NCBI GenBank assembly: GCA_029938745.1 | Contig: JAOZUJ010000027.1 | Coordinates: forward strand, 4,309 to 12,844 | DNA from: Candidatus Moraniibacteriota bacterium | GTDB lineage: Bacteria; Patescibacteriota; Minisyncoccia; Moranbacterales; GCA-2747515 | Reading direction: 5' to 3' | DNA length: 8,536 bases | Shown here: positions 1 to 5,911 of the stretch, in pieces | How the letters are laid out: each line of letters opens with the position of its first letter | How positions within the stretch are numbered: the first letter of the stretch is position 1 | Notes under the pieces: generated by a model | The model's input: the letters and a program-made list of their open reading frames with translations, nothing else | Told to the model about the DNA's origin: nothing | Database searches by the model: none | Made by a program: the position numbers and the translations under genes

Positions 1-817
1 AAATATGTACACAATCTTCGATATTCAATTCTTTTACCAATTTATCTACATCCGTAATCATTGGTGACAACTCTGGCATCAATGTACCAGAGATCACGAG
101 ATCTGGTGCATCTTTCCATTTATCACGCAGTGCCTTATATGCCCTCAATGTGCCGTCCATATTCTTTCGCATTTCCAATCCGCCACCACTGTAAATATAT
201 TCTTTTTTCAATTTGTATGTTTTCAATATTCTACTCACACATTCATCATGATATTTTTCATGAAAGATTGGATCTACCGCAATATTATCAATAATAATTT
301 TTGCTGCTTTAATATTTAATTTTTTCTCTAAATCGATTTTTGTATGCTCAGACACTGTAATGATCTTATTTGCCGCATACATACCTTTTTCAACTTTTTG
401 CCAATAGATCTTTTTTCGCAAATTATCCACATACTCCGGAAAAATATGTGGAATCACATCATGCACAAGCATTATGTGTTTTATATCTGTATATTTATTA
501 ACTGTCGCTGATTGATACAAACTAAATAAAACATCACACTTATCTTTTCGTGCCTGCTGAAGTACCATACGATTTTCCCACCACAATTTGCGAAACAGAT
601 CATCTCGCTTATAAAACTTTGGTAGAAATGACTTCTTATGAAAATTCTTTGGCAAATCAATGTCACATCCATCTTCACAGTATATAAAAAATTTGTGGTT
701 TTTCATTGACTTATTAGTTTGTGAACGATGCGCTAACTCATTTAATACATGTGTTGTCACCTGTCCAATGCCAGTATATGGTTTACGCAAAAATGATGCG
801 TTAATTCCTATGATCAT
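1..817 (-). CDS. GT4-family glycosyltransferase, C-terminus cut by the window edge
   Basis: My reading of the minus strand from ATG at 817 is open for 272 codons and runs off the left edge. It looks like a retaining GT4-type glycosyltransferase, which moves a sugar from a nucleotide-sugar donor to a lipid-linked or polysaccharide acceptor at the cytoplasmic membrane face. The N-terminal acceptor domain opens with MIIGIN, then the glycine loop YTGIGQ (residues 14-19). LVHDVIP (about 117-123) and ITVSEHT (about 153-159) are typical of the family's first domain. YSGGGLEMRKN (about 209-219) matches the hinge into the donor-binding domain, and LVISG follows near 241-245. The EX7E donor motif should lie beyond the window. 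The start is supported by AGGGGAA (827-821) 3 nt before ATG. It is divergent from a nucleotide-sugar dehydrogenase, which suggests a polysaccharide or glycan cluster. The sugar and acceptor specificity cannot be read. Confident on family, not on substrate. Confidence 0.88.
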   Translation of the reverse strand, partial: MIIGINASFLRKPYTGIGQVTTHVLNELAHRSQTNKSMKNHKFFIYCEDGCDIDLPKNFHKKSFLPKFYKRDDLFRKLWWENRMVLQQARKDKCDVLFSLYQSATVNKYTDIKHIMLVHDVIPHIFPEYVDNLRKKIYWQKVEKGMYAANKIITVSEHTKIDLEKKLNIKAAKIIIDNIAVDPIFHEKYHDECVSRILKTYKLKKEYIYSGGGLEMRKNMDGTLRAYKALRDKWKDAPDLVISGTLMPELSPMITDVDKLVKELNIEDCVHI

Positions 818-836
818 AATTTCCCCTAAATAATAA

Positions 837-867
837 ATTATATAATTTTCCTACCAACTTCTGTTAA
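837..867 (-). promoter_or_regulatory. Probable promoter of the glycosyltransferase gene
   Basis: On the minus strand a TTAACA -35 box (867-862) lies 17 bp from TATATA (844-839), or 19 bp from the overlapping perfect TATAAT (842-837). Transcription would begin near 832-830, giving a leader of about 15 nt that carries the AGGGG ribosome binding site. Inferred from consensus only. Confidence 0.5.
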
Positions 868-932
868 AATATCCTAACTATCATTATACAACGATACGAC
901 CCAACATCCAAACACATAAGTCTTGCATACTT

Positions 933-961
933 TTGCATTTATGGCAAAATACGAGTATGGT
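933..961 (+). promoter_or_regulatory. Weak candidate promoter of the nucleotide-sugar dehydrogenase
   Basis: TTGCAT (933-938) is followed after 17 bp by TATGGT (956-961), each a partial match to the sigma-70 boxes. The start point would be near 968, about 25 nt before the chosen ATG. A second TTGCAT (923-928) with CAAAAT (945-950) is an alternative. If either is right, the in-frame TTG at 933 cannot be the translation start. Confidence 0.3.
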
Positions 962-992
962 AAATAAGAGGTTAAATTGTAATAATATCATC

Positions 993-2267
993 ATGAAAAA
1001 ACAAACAGTAGCAGTAATCGGACTGGGTTACGTCGGACTTCCACTAGCTGTGCGAGCACAACAGCGTAGCTACAATGTCATTGGCGTTGAACTCGACAAA
1101 AAGAAAGTCGACCTTATCAACAAACAAAAGTCTCCAATCGAGGAAGAATATTTATATGAGAATTTGCCAAAATTTCCTATCAAGGCGACATCTGATGAAA
1201 AAGAAATTAAAAAAGCAGACATCATACTCATCTGTGTCCCGACACCAGTAGACAAATACTACAATCCCAATCTTGCCCCAGTACGAGGCGCATGCGAAAT
1301 GATTGCATCAAATCTCAAAAAAGGCGCTCTAGTTGTGCTTGAATCTACTGTAAACCCTGGTGTAAGTGAAGAAGTTGTCCGACCAATATTTGAAGAGCAT
1401 GGTTACAAAATTGGAACGGATGTATTTATTGCACACTGTCCAGAACGCATCAACCCAGGTGATCCAAAATGGAATGTTACAAATATTCCACGTGTTGTTG
1501 GTGCATTTAGCAAAAAAGGTCTCCAAAAATCTATTGATTTTTATGAATCGATTATTGATGGTGAAATTCATCCAATGAAACATATCCGTGAAGCAGAAGC
1601 ATGTAAAGTTGTAGAAAACTCTTTCCGTGATGTTAATATTGCATTTGTCAATGAACTTGCTAAATCATTTGATGCACTTGATATTGATGTCAAAGATGTT
1701 ATTGACGGCGCGAGTACAAAACCATTTGCATTTATGCCACACTATCCTTCATGTGGTATTGGTGGACATTGCATCCCAGTTGACCCCTATTATCTCATTG
1801 AACGCGCAAAACAAGCGGGCTTTGACCACAAATTCCTCCGCACGTCTCGCACGATCAACAATTCAATGCCAGAATATACTGTTGAGCTTCTCCAAGATAA
1901 ACTAAATCTTGCAAAAATGCCTCTCAATGGCACAAATGTTGGAATCCTTGGCATTGCATACAAGGCAAATGTCGATGATGACCGTGAATCACCGTATTAT
2001 GATATTGTTAATGCGCTAAATAAGCACGGCGCAGTAGTTCACTCATTTGATCCACATATCAAAGAAAAGTCATCTGTCAAAACACTTGCAACACTTCTCA
2101 AAAGATCAGATGCTATTATCCTCGTTACAAATCATAAAGAATTTGATGACATCAATGGTGCACTACTCAAAAAGAATAATATCAAGGTGATCATCGATGG
2201 AAAAAATATTCTTGATAAAAAGGAAATTGAGAAAAATGATGTAATTTATAAGGGGATTGGGCGATAG
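993..2267 (+). CDS. UDP-N-acetylhexosamine 6-dehydrogenase (WecC/WbpA type), nucleotide-sugar dehydrogenase
   Basis: 424 residues, the usual size for the UDP-glucose/GDP-mannose dehydrogenase family, which oxidises the C6 alcohol of a nucleotide sugar to a carboxylate using two NAD+ in the cytoplasm. The N-terminal Rossmann domain starts at once with AVIGLGYVGLP (7-17). CVPTP and ESTVNPG follow, and the central domain has CKVVENSFRDVNIAF with the conserved Lys205 and Asn209. GIGGHCIPVDPYYL holds the catalytic Cys260. The C-terminal UDP-binding domain includes GILGIAYKANVDDDRESP. The GHCIPVDPYYL form and overall length favour the N-acetyl-hexosamine (WecC/WbpA/Cap-like) subgroup over UDP-glucose dehydrogenase; the exact substrate is uncertain. 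ATG 993 is chosen because the Rossmann strand begins four residues later; upstream in-frame TTG 933 and ATG 957 would add a non-conserved tail. No clear Shine-Dalgarno precedes it. The residues before GIGGHC read YPSC where PGPG is more usual. The product, a uronic acid donor, would suit the neighbouring glycosyltransferase. Confidence 0.93.
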   Translation: MKKQTVAVIGLGYVGLPLAVRAQQRSYNVIGVELDKKKVDLINKQKSPIEEEYLYENLPKFPIKATSDEKEIKKADIILICVPTPVDKYYNPNLAPVRGACEMIASNLKKGALVVLESTVNPGVSEEVVRPIFEEHGYKIGTDVFIAHCPERINPGDPKWNVTNIPRVVGAFSKKGLQKSIDFYESIIDGEIHPMKHIREAEACKVVENSFRDVNIAFVNELAKSFDALDIDVKDVIDGASTKPFAFMPHYPSCGIGGHCIPVDPYYLIERAKQAGFDHKFLRTSRTINNSMPEYTVELLQDKLNLAKMPLNGTNVGILGIAYKANVDDDRESPYYDIVNALNKHGAVVHSFDPHIKEKSSVKTLATLLKRSDAIILVTNHKEFDDINGALLKKNNIKVIIDGKNILDKKEIEKNDVIYKGIGR

Positions 2268-2290
2268 AAAAATTTATCTTCAAAATTCAA

Positions 2291-2317
2291 AAAACAGGTT
2301 CATGCGAACCTGTTTTT
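2291..2317. terminator. Two-way intrinsic terminator
   Basis: A perfect 11-bp stem (2291-2301 with 2306-2316, core ACAGGTTC/GAACCTGT) closes a 4-nt ATGC loop. It is flanked by a T-run on the plus strand and by an A-run that gives a T-run on the minus strand. It can end the dehydrogenase transcript (+) and the converging AbrB-like gene transcript (-). Confidence 0.85.
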
Positions 2318-2334
2318 ATTTATCTTGTAATATT

Positions 2335-2514
2335 TTATTTTCCACCTTTTCGGTCGACAGGTTCCCAATCTTCAATGATAATTTTTTTGCCACTTGTGCG
2401 TACAGTTACTTTTTGTCGTTCTTTCATCTTTAATTTTTTTATCATTTCTTTTGGAATACTTATGTAGTATGTACCTGCACCATTCTTAACGATTTTTCGT
2501 ATTTCTTGTGTCAT
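2335..2514 (-). CDS. Small AbrB/SpoVT/MazE-type DNA-binding protein, orphan
   Basis: 59 residues, beginning MTQEIRKIVKNGAGTYYISI and ending EPVDRKGGK. The pattern IRKIVKNGAGTYYISIPKEMIKKLKMKERQ fits the swapped-hairpin AbrB/SpoVT fold: a first strand, a G-x-Y-x-I-S-I-P-K-E strand-to-helix turn, a short helix, then a second hairpin in KVTVRTSGKKIIIEDW. Such proteins bind DNA as dimers and serve as transition-state regulators or as antitoxins of toxin-antitoxin pairs. No toxin gene follows: the next 65 bases hold only the terminator and the converging dehydrogenase. It therefore looks like a stand-alone regulator, or an antitoxin that has lost its partner. No Shine-Dalgarno is seen before ATG 2514. 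A perfect 34-bp palindrome lies 13 bp upstream of the start and is an attractive autoregulatory site (inference). It could be co-transcribed from rseP, whose stop is 49 bp upstream. Confidence 0.82.
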   Translation of the reverse strand: MTQEIRKIVKNGAGTYYISIPKEMIKKLKMKERQKVTVRTSGKKIIIEDWEPVDRKGGK

Positions 2515-2527
2515 AGTTTTATGAAGG

Positions 2528-2561
2528 GGTAACGTTAGGGTAACGTTACCCTAACGTTACC
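2528..2561. repeat. Perfect 34-bp palindrome built of three TAACGTTA octamers
   Basis: Three self-complementary octamers TAACGTTA lie at 2530-2537, 2541-2548 and 2552-2559, joined by GGG and CCC and capped by GG and CC. The whole 34 bp equals its own reverse complement. Octamer centres are 11 bp apart, about one helical turn, so three sites would face the same side of the DNA. It begins 2 nt after the rseP stop codon and ends 13 bp before the AbrB-like start. It may be an operator. As RNA it would fold into a 15-bp hairpin with a 4-nt loop. On the plus strand the stem can extend through G-U and A-U pairs and is followed by TTTT, so a plus-strand terminator role is possible. On the minus strand there is no T-run. 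Confidence 0.9.
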
Positions 2562-2563
2562 TT

Positions 2564-3763
2564 TTAAAATAATTTTAATATATCAGTTACTGTAATCCAT
2601 GCCATAAAGCCTAACAATGCTACAAAAAATACTGTATGGATCATTCCTTCAACTCTTTGATTTATTGGCTTCCCTTTTATTGCTTCAATAATAAGAAATG
2701 CAATTCGTCCACCATCAAGTGCTGGGATTGGTAAAATATTAATAATACCAAGATTTATACTCAAAATTGCAGCAAACTGCAAAAGATATACAAATCCCAA
2801 ATCACGCATCTGTTGTGTCATCATTGCAATGCCAACAGGACCAGCAACTTCAGCACTCACGCCCTGACCAGTAAACAAGGAGGACAAGAGCATCCAAAAT
2901 GCACCAAGTATCATTATCGTCAAACTAATGACACGCATCAATCCTTCCCAAATTGCCTCATACCATGGGTATTGTACAAGTACGGTCTCCATCATTGAAA
3001 TTCCCAGCGCTCCCTGCCCCTCTTCGATATCAGTACGTGGCACACCACTGACAACTATTTGTTCTTTGCCACGTGTAATATGTACATCAATTTCTTCTCC
3101 TTGATACATAAAGATCGTATCACGTAATTGATCTGCTGTTGTAATTTCCGTACATTCATCTTCATGACACACTGTATCAATACTATCCCCTACCTTCAAT
3201 CCAATCTCATCTGCAGGAGATTCTGGCTCAACTTCTACAATTTGCACACCAATATTTGCAACAACTTTACTTGGATCTAATTCCTCACTTTTTGGCTCTG
3301 GTGCGCCAAGCATAAGAACGATTGCTATAAGCACCCATGCCAAAAGAAAATTCATTGTCACACCAGCTACAAGAACGCGAAAACGTACCCACTTTGGTTG
3401 TACAGCGAAGCTATCCGGATCTGTAGACATTTTCACGAATTCCTGATCTTCTTTTGACAACTCTTCCATTTTCTTCCCCTCTGTATCCACAGGACTCTCA
3501 CCTTTAATGCGCACAAAGCCACCCAGTGGTATCCAGTTCACAGAATACAACGTATTATCACCATGATATTCTTTATTTCCCCACACTTTCCGCCATTTAC
3601 CCGTTTTTTCATCCTTCACCATACCAAAAATTCGTGGTGGAAAGCCAAAACCAAATTCATGTGATGTAATGCCGTTTCTTTTTGCTGTCAAAAAATGTCC
3701 CAATTCATGAACAAAAATAAGCACCCCTAATATCAGCCCAAATATCAATATCGTTACAAACAT
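2564..3763 (-). CDS. rseP: RseP-type site-2 membrane metalloprotease (M50)
   Basis: 399 residues, near the usual size for bacterial RseP/RasP. It is an intramembrane zinc protease that cuts transmembrane segments of anti-sigma factors or leftover signal peptides in the cytoplasmic membrane. The first membrane helix (about 4-24) carries the HELGH zinc site (19-23, catalytic Glu20). GFGFPPRIFG and SVNWIPLGGFVRIKGE follow, as is typical. A second helix spans about 130-153. One PDZ domain covers roughly 168-245 (VEVEPESPADEIGLKVGDSI), not two as in E. coli. Helices follow near 275-297, and the third zinc ligand is Asp350 in NILPIPALDGG (342-352). A last helix is at about 376-396. The start ATG 3763 has AAAAGG (3777-3772) 8 nt upstream. 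It lies 93 bp after frr on the same strand, with only a weak internal promoter candidate between (TTGTGC, 17 bp, TAAATT). No anti-sigma substrate gene is seen nearby. Confidence 0.96.
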   Translation of the reverse strand: MFVTILIFGLILGVLIFVHELGHFLTAKRNGITSHEFGFGFPPRIFGMVKDEKTGKWRKVWGNKEYHGDNTLYSVNWIPLGGFVRIKGESPVDTEGKKMEELSKEDQEFVKMSTDPDSFAVQPKWVRFRVLVAGVTMNFLLAWVLIAIVLMLGAPEPKSEELDPSKVVANIGVQIVEVEPESPADEIGLKVGDSIDTVCHEDECTEITTADQLRDTIFMYQGEEIDVHITRGKEQIVVSGVPRTDIEEGQGALGISMMETVLVQYPWYEAIWEGLMRVISLTIMILGAFWMLLSSLFTGQGVSAEVAGPVGIAMMTQQMRDLGFVYLLQFAAILSINLGIINILPIPALDGGRIAFLIIEAIKGKPINQRVEGMIHTVFFVALLGFMAWITVTDILKLF

Positions 3764-3856
3764 ACCTTTTACCTTTTATTTATTTAACACTTAATTTAAT
3801 TAACGAAAATACTACGCACAATCTATTGCGCAGAAATAATGTATGAAACAATGACT

Positions 3857-4414
3857 CTAAATTGTCATTATTTCTTCTTCTTTTTTTGCTTTCATGTCTT
3901 CGATGTTTTTGTTGTATTCATCAATGACTTTTTGCAACGCGTCCTTTCCTGCAAATTTATCATCCTCTGTCATATCACCAGCTTTTTCTGCCTGCTGGAT
4001 CTCCCTCCATGCATCTTCACGTGCTGTACGCACACCTACGCGCGCTTCTTCTGCCTTTGCACCCAAAATCTTTACTAGATCTGTTCTATTTTCTTCTGTC
4101 ATTGGTGGCAATGTTAATCGCACAGCAATGCCATCACTTGAAATTGTCACACCAAGGTCAGCATCTGTAATTGCTTTTTCCATTGCTTCTAAATTTGATT
4201 TATCCCATGGCTGCACAAGTAACTGACGAGCCTCTGGTACAGAAATATTTGCAATTTGTTTAATTGGTGTTGGCACACCATAACAATCCACGTTTAATTC
4301 TTCTACAATTGCAGGATTCGCTCGTCCTGTGCGCAATTTCATTATTTCTTTATCAAAATGTGCTATTGCATTATCTAAGTCTACTCTATGTAATTCTATA
4401 ATATCTTGATACAT
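3857..4414 (-). CDS. frr: Ribosome recycling factor
   Basis: 185 residues, the normal RRF length. It works with EF-G in the cytoplasm to split the post-termination ribosome and release mRNA and tRNA. The sequence shows the RRF helix bundle with LRTGRANPAIVEEL (27-40) and the small beta domain opening YGVPTPIKQIANISVPEARQ. QPWDKSNLEAMEKAI follows, with GVTISSDGIAVRLTLPPMTEE, and the C-terminal helix runs AREDAWREIQ to the end. All expected blocks are present, so the gene is intact. ATG 4414 is the first possible start and gives the standard N-terminus; only an A-rich stretch precedes it and no Shine-Dalgarno is seen. It starts 22 bp after the stop of the lipoprotein gene and is followed 93 bp later by rseP, all on one strand, so an operon is likely. 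In many bacteria uppS, cdsA and dxr stand between frr and rseP; here they are absent. Confidence 0.97.
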   Translation of the reverse strand: MYQDIIELHRVDLDNAIAHFDKEIMKLRTGRANPAIVEELNVDCYGVPTPIKQIANISVPEARQLLVQPWDKSNLEAMEKAITDADLGVTISSDGIAVRLTLPPMTEENRTDLVKILGAKAEEARVGVRTAREDAWREIQQAEKAGDMTEDDKFAGKDALQKVIDEYNKNIEDMKAKKEEEIMTI

Positions 4415-4436
4415 TTTTTTACATTTATTAAAATAA

Positions 4437-5489
4437 TTATTTTATCTTTATAAGTCCTAAATATACAACGTTAGCATCAATCGGATCATGCATGATCACA
4501 CTGACACTGCGATTACTTGCTGTATCTGTAATTGACCAACTACCACCGACACTCGTATATACCGCTTTTGCTGCAACATACACTAATTGATTTGCATTGT
4601 GTGGACTAATCTCAATTGCATGAATCGGTATGCCAATTGTACTTGCGATTACATCAACAGGATTCCATGTATATCCATAATCATCTGAGCGAAAAATACC
4701 CTTATCTGTGCCGACAACAATAACACCAGAAACCGCAGGACTTACTGCCATTGAATACAATTTGCCATCATATATTTTATCTTTTGCATCGTCTTCACGT
4801 TCCATAGCCTTTATACTTTCAAATGTTATGCCATCATCTCGTGATTTGACAACATCTATTTGATGAATAAGTGCATATAATGTATGTGTGTCCCCTGCGT
4901 CGATTCGTAGATCACTAACTGGTTTGTTGTCTTTTGCGTGGTAAAGATTCTCCCATGTAGCGCCACCATCCAATGTGCGTGCAATTGTGCCACCACTTGT
5001 ACCGATATAAACCATATTACCGTCCACCGGTGAGGTTACCATCGCTGTAATATTTGTACCATCTTGCGGTTCTATATAAACGCGTTCCCATGTTTGTCCC
5101 GCATCAACACTTTTTATCACAATCCCTCGACCCTCATGCAAACCTCCAACATATAATGTTTGTGTATTAAATGGATTTACAACAATGCTAGCAATGCTCG
5201 TCAATGCTGTTTGCATTCGCGTCCATGATTGTGCACCATTTTCACTAATGAACATGTCTTGTAATTTAGTACCAGCATATACAATATCATTATTTGATGG
5301 GTCAATTGCAAGTGATAAAATATCATAACGTGCCAATGAATGTTCCTCATCAATAACATTATATGGAACAAATGTACGACCCTCATCTTCGCTCTTGAGT
5401 ACGCCACCATTTGCACTACTTGAACTATCGATACATCCAGACAAAACAAAAACAGATGCAAACAAAATTGTTATAAAAATATACTTCAT
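4437..5489 (-). CDS. Lipoprotein with Asp-box (BNR/Ycf48-like) beta-propeller
   Basis: 350 residues from ATG 5489. MKYIFITILFASVF is a signal peptide ending in the lipobox LSGC, with Cys19 as the lipid-attachment site and a serine linker after it. The protein should be held at the outer face of the cytoplasmic membrane. The rest is a propeller with Asp-box motifs S-x-D-x-G-x-T-W at about 33-40, 82-89, 127-134, 172-179, 216-223 and 268-275, plus a degenerate GGSW near 315-318. Strands of the type NIVYAGT/TLYVGG/MVYIGTSGG recur every 40-50 residues. The pattern resembles Ycf48/VPS10/sialidase-type propellers; no sialidase active site can be named, so a binding or assembly role is more likely than hydrolysis (inference). 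An upstream in-frame start would add 15 residues before the signal peptide and is rejected. There is no Shine-Dalgarno, and a TATAAT box ends 9 nt before ATG, so the mRNA may be nearly leaderless. It leads the frr-rseP run. Confidence 0.88.
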   Translation of the reverse strand: MKYIFITILFASVFVLSGCIDSSSSANGGVLKSEDEGRTFVPYNVIDEEHSLARYDILSLAIDPSNNDIVYAGTKLQDMFISENGAQSWTRMQTALTSIASIVVNPFNTQTLYVGGLHEGRGIVIKSVDAGQTWERVYIEPQDGTNITAMVTSPVDGNMVYIGTSGGTIARTLDGGATWENLYHAKDNKPVSDLRIDAGDTHTLYALIHQIDVVKSRDDGITFESIKAMEREDDAKDKIYDGKLYSMAVSPAVSGVIVVGTDKGIFRSDDYGYTWNPVDVIASTIGIPIHAIEISPHNANQLVYVAAKAVYTSVGGSWSITDTASNRSVSVIMHDPIDANVVYLGLIKIK

Positions 5490-5498
5490 ATACAATAA

Positions 5499-5504
5499 AT
5501 TATA
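5499..5504 (-). promoter_or_regulatory. -10 box of the lipoprotein-frr-rseP run
   Basis: A perfect TATAAT on the minus strand (5504-5499) stands 9 nt before the lipoprotein ATG. Transcription would start about 3 nt before the start codon, a near-leaderless arrangement. No good -35 box is at 16-18 bp; TTGTGG lies at 20 bp. Assignment rests on position and consensus. Confidence 0.45.
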
Positions 5505-5564
5505 CAACACAATATACAAAAAAGCCACAATCACTTTTACTACTTTTTACTTCTTACAATATCA

Positions 5565-5573
5565 TGTTATAAT
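5565..5573 (+). promoter_or_regulatory. Possible second (upstream) tRNA-Lys promoter, extended -10
   Basis: TGTTATAAT (5565-5573) is an extended -10 box, with TTTTAC (5545-5550) 17 bp upstream as a poor -35. It would add a longer leader to the tRNA-Lys transcript. Weak, since an AT-rich gap gives such matches by chance. Confidence 0.25.
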
Positions 5574-5602
5574 TAATTTCATAATGCAAATAACCTCACT
5601 GG

Positions 5603-5631
5603 TTGACAGAGCATATTTTATCTTATATAAT
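5603..5631 (+). promoter_or_regulatory. Consensus sigma-70 promoter of tRNA-Lys
   Basis: TTGACA (5603-5608) and TATAAT (5626-5631) are both perfect and 17 bp apart, the ideal spacing. Transcription would start near 5638, about 37 nt before the tRNA 5' end. It is the strongest promoter match in the window, as expected for a tRNA gene. Confidence 0.92.
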
Positions 5632-5674
5632 CAATACTGTTGTATTTTTGAATTCAAATTTACAATAATTTATT

Positions 5675-5747
5675 GGGTGTATAGCTCAGTTGGTAGAGCA
5701 ACGGCCTTTTAAGCCGACGGTCGGGGGTTCAAATCCCTCTACACCCA
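5675..5747 (+). tRNA. tRNA-Lys (anticodon TTT)
   Basis: A full cloverleaf of 73 nt. The acceptor stem GGGTGTA/TACACCC is perfect, the D arm is GCTC...GAGC, the anticodon loop CTTTTAA has TTT at 5708-5710, and the T arm is GGGGG-TTCAAAT-CCCTC. The outermost anticodon-stem pair (27-43) is A-A, a mismatch; the other four pairs are sound. CCA is not encoded (CAA follows the discriminator A), so it must be added after transcription. A consensus promoter precedes it, and a degenerate copy of its 3' part lies about 50-110 bp downstream. Confidence 0.97.
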
Positions 5748-5800
5748 CAATACTTTTAATCATAAATATAAAAAATATTATATTTATCTATTAACAACAA

Positions 5801-5855
5801 GGTTCCCAGCCGAAGGATGACCATCCTTCGGATGAAAATCCCTCCACACTCACAA
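5801..5855 (+). repeat. Degenerate second copy of the tRNA-Lys T-arm/3' end, split by a hairpin insert
   Basis: GGTTC at 5801-5805 matches the T-arm GGTTC of tRNA-Lys (5726-5730). The block 5836-5855 matches tRNA-Lys 5731-5750 at 18 of 20 positions, including the CCCTC stem, the ACAC acceptor portion and the bases beyond the tRNA end. Between the two halves are 30 extra bases (5806-5835) where the tRNA has none. These contain a perfect 10-bp inverted repeat, CCGAAGGATG (5810-5819) and CATCCTTCGG (5822-5831). An alternative small hairpin, CATCC-TTC-GGATG (5822-5834), competes with it. There is no 5' half, so it is not a functional tRNA. It could be a remnant of integration into the tRNA 3' end, a decayed tandem tRNA, or an inserted palindromic repeat. 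Confidence 0.75.
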
Positions 5856-5861
5856 CACAAT

Positions 5862-5897
5862 AAAAAAACAGTCTATACTATAGATAGACTGTTTTTT
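5862..5897. terminator. Two-way terminator after tRNA-Lys and the membrane protein gene
   Basis: CAGTCTAT (5869-5876) pairs with ATAGACTG (5884-5891) around a 7-nt loop. An A-run on the left (5862-5868) and a T-run on the right (5892-5897) extend the stem and supply U-tracts in both directions. It can end the plus-strand tRNA-Lys transcript and the minus-strand membrane protein transcript that stops at 5912. Confidence 0.85.
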
Positions 5898-5911
5898 ATT
5901 GTATGTTTAAT

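Noticed and set aside
933..992. In-frame TTG/ATG starts that lengthen the dehydrogenase by up to 20 residues
   Set aside because: The extension is not conserved-looking and lies before the Rossmann strand, which should be near the N-terminus. The candidate promoter also overlaps it.
2531..2559. TTAGGG and CCCTAA units resembling telomere repeats
   Set aside because: Only one unit occurs in each direction and both arise from the palindrome's octamer-spacer structure in a clearly bacterial context.
3815..3835. CGCACAAT/ATTGCGC near-palindrome between frr and rseP
   Set aside because: The arms pair imperfectly and there is no repeat elsewhere in the window to support a function.
3850..3869. 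AATGAC/GTCATT inverted repeat at the end of frr
   Set aside because: It has only a 6-bp stem with an 8-nt AT-rich loop and no good T-run, so it is too weak to call a terminator.
3894..4226. Plus-strand open frame of 110 codons inside frr
   Set aside because: It is antisense to a fully conserved ribosome recycling factor, with a composition typical of a shadow frame.
5395..5712. Plus-strand open frame of 105 codons entering tRNA-Lys
   Set aside because: It overlaps the lipoprotein gene on the other strand, the tRNA promoter and the tRNA itself, and has no protein-like features.
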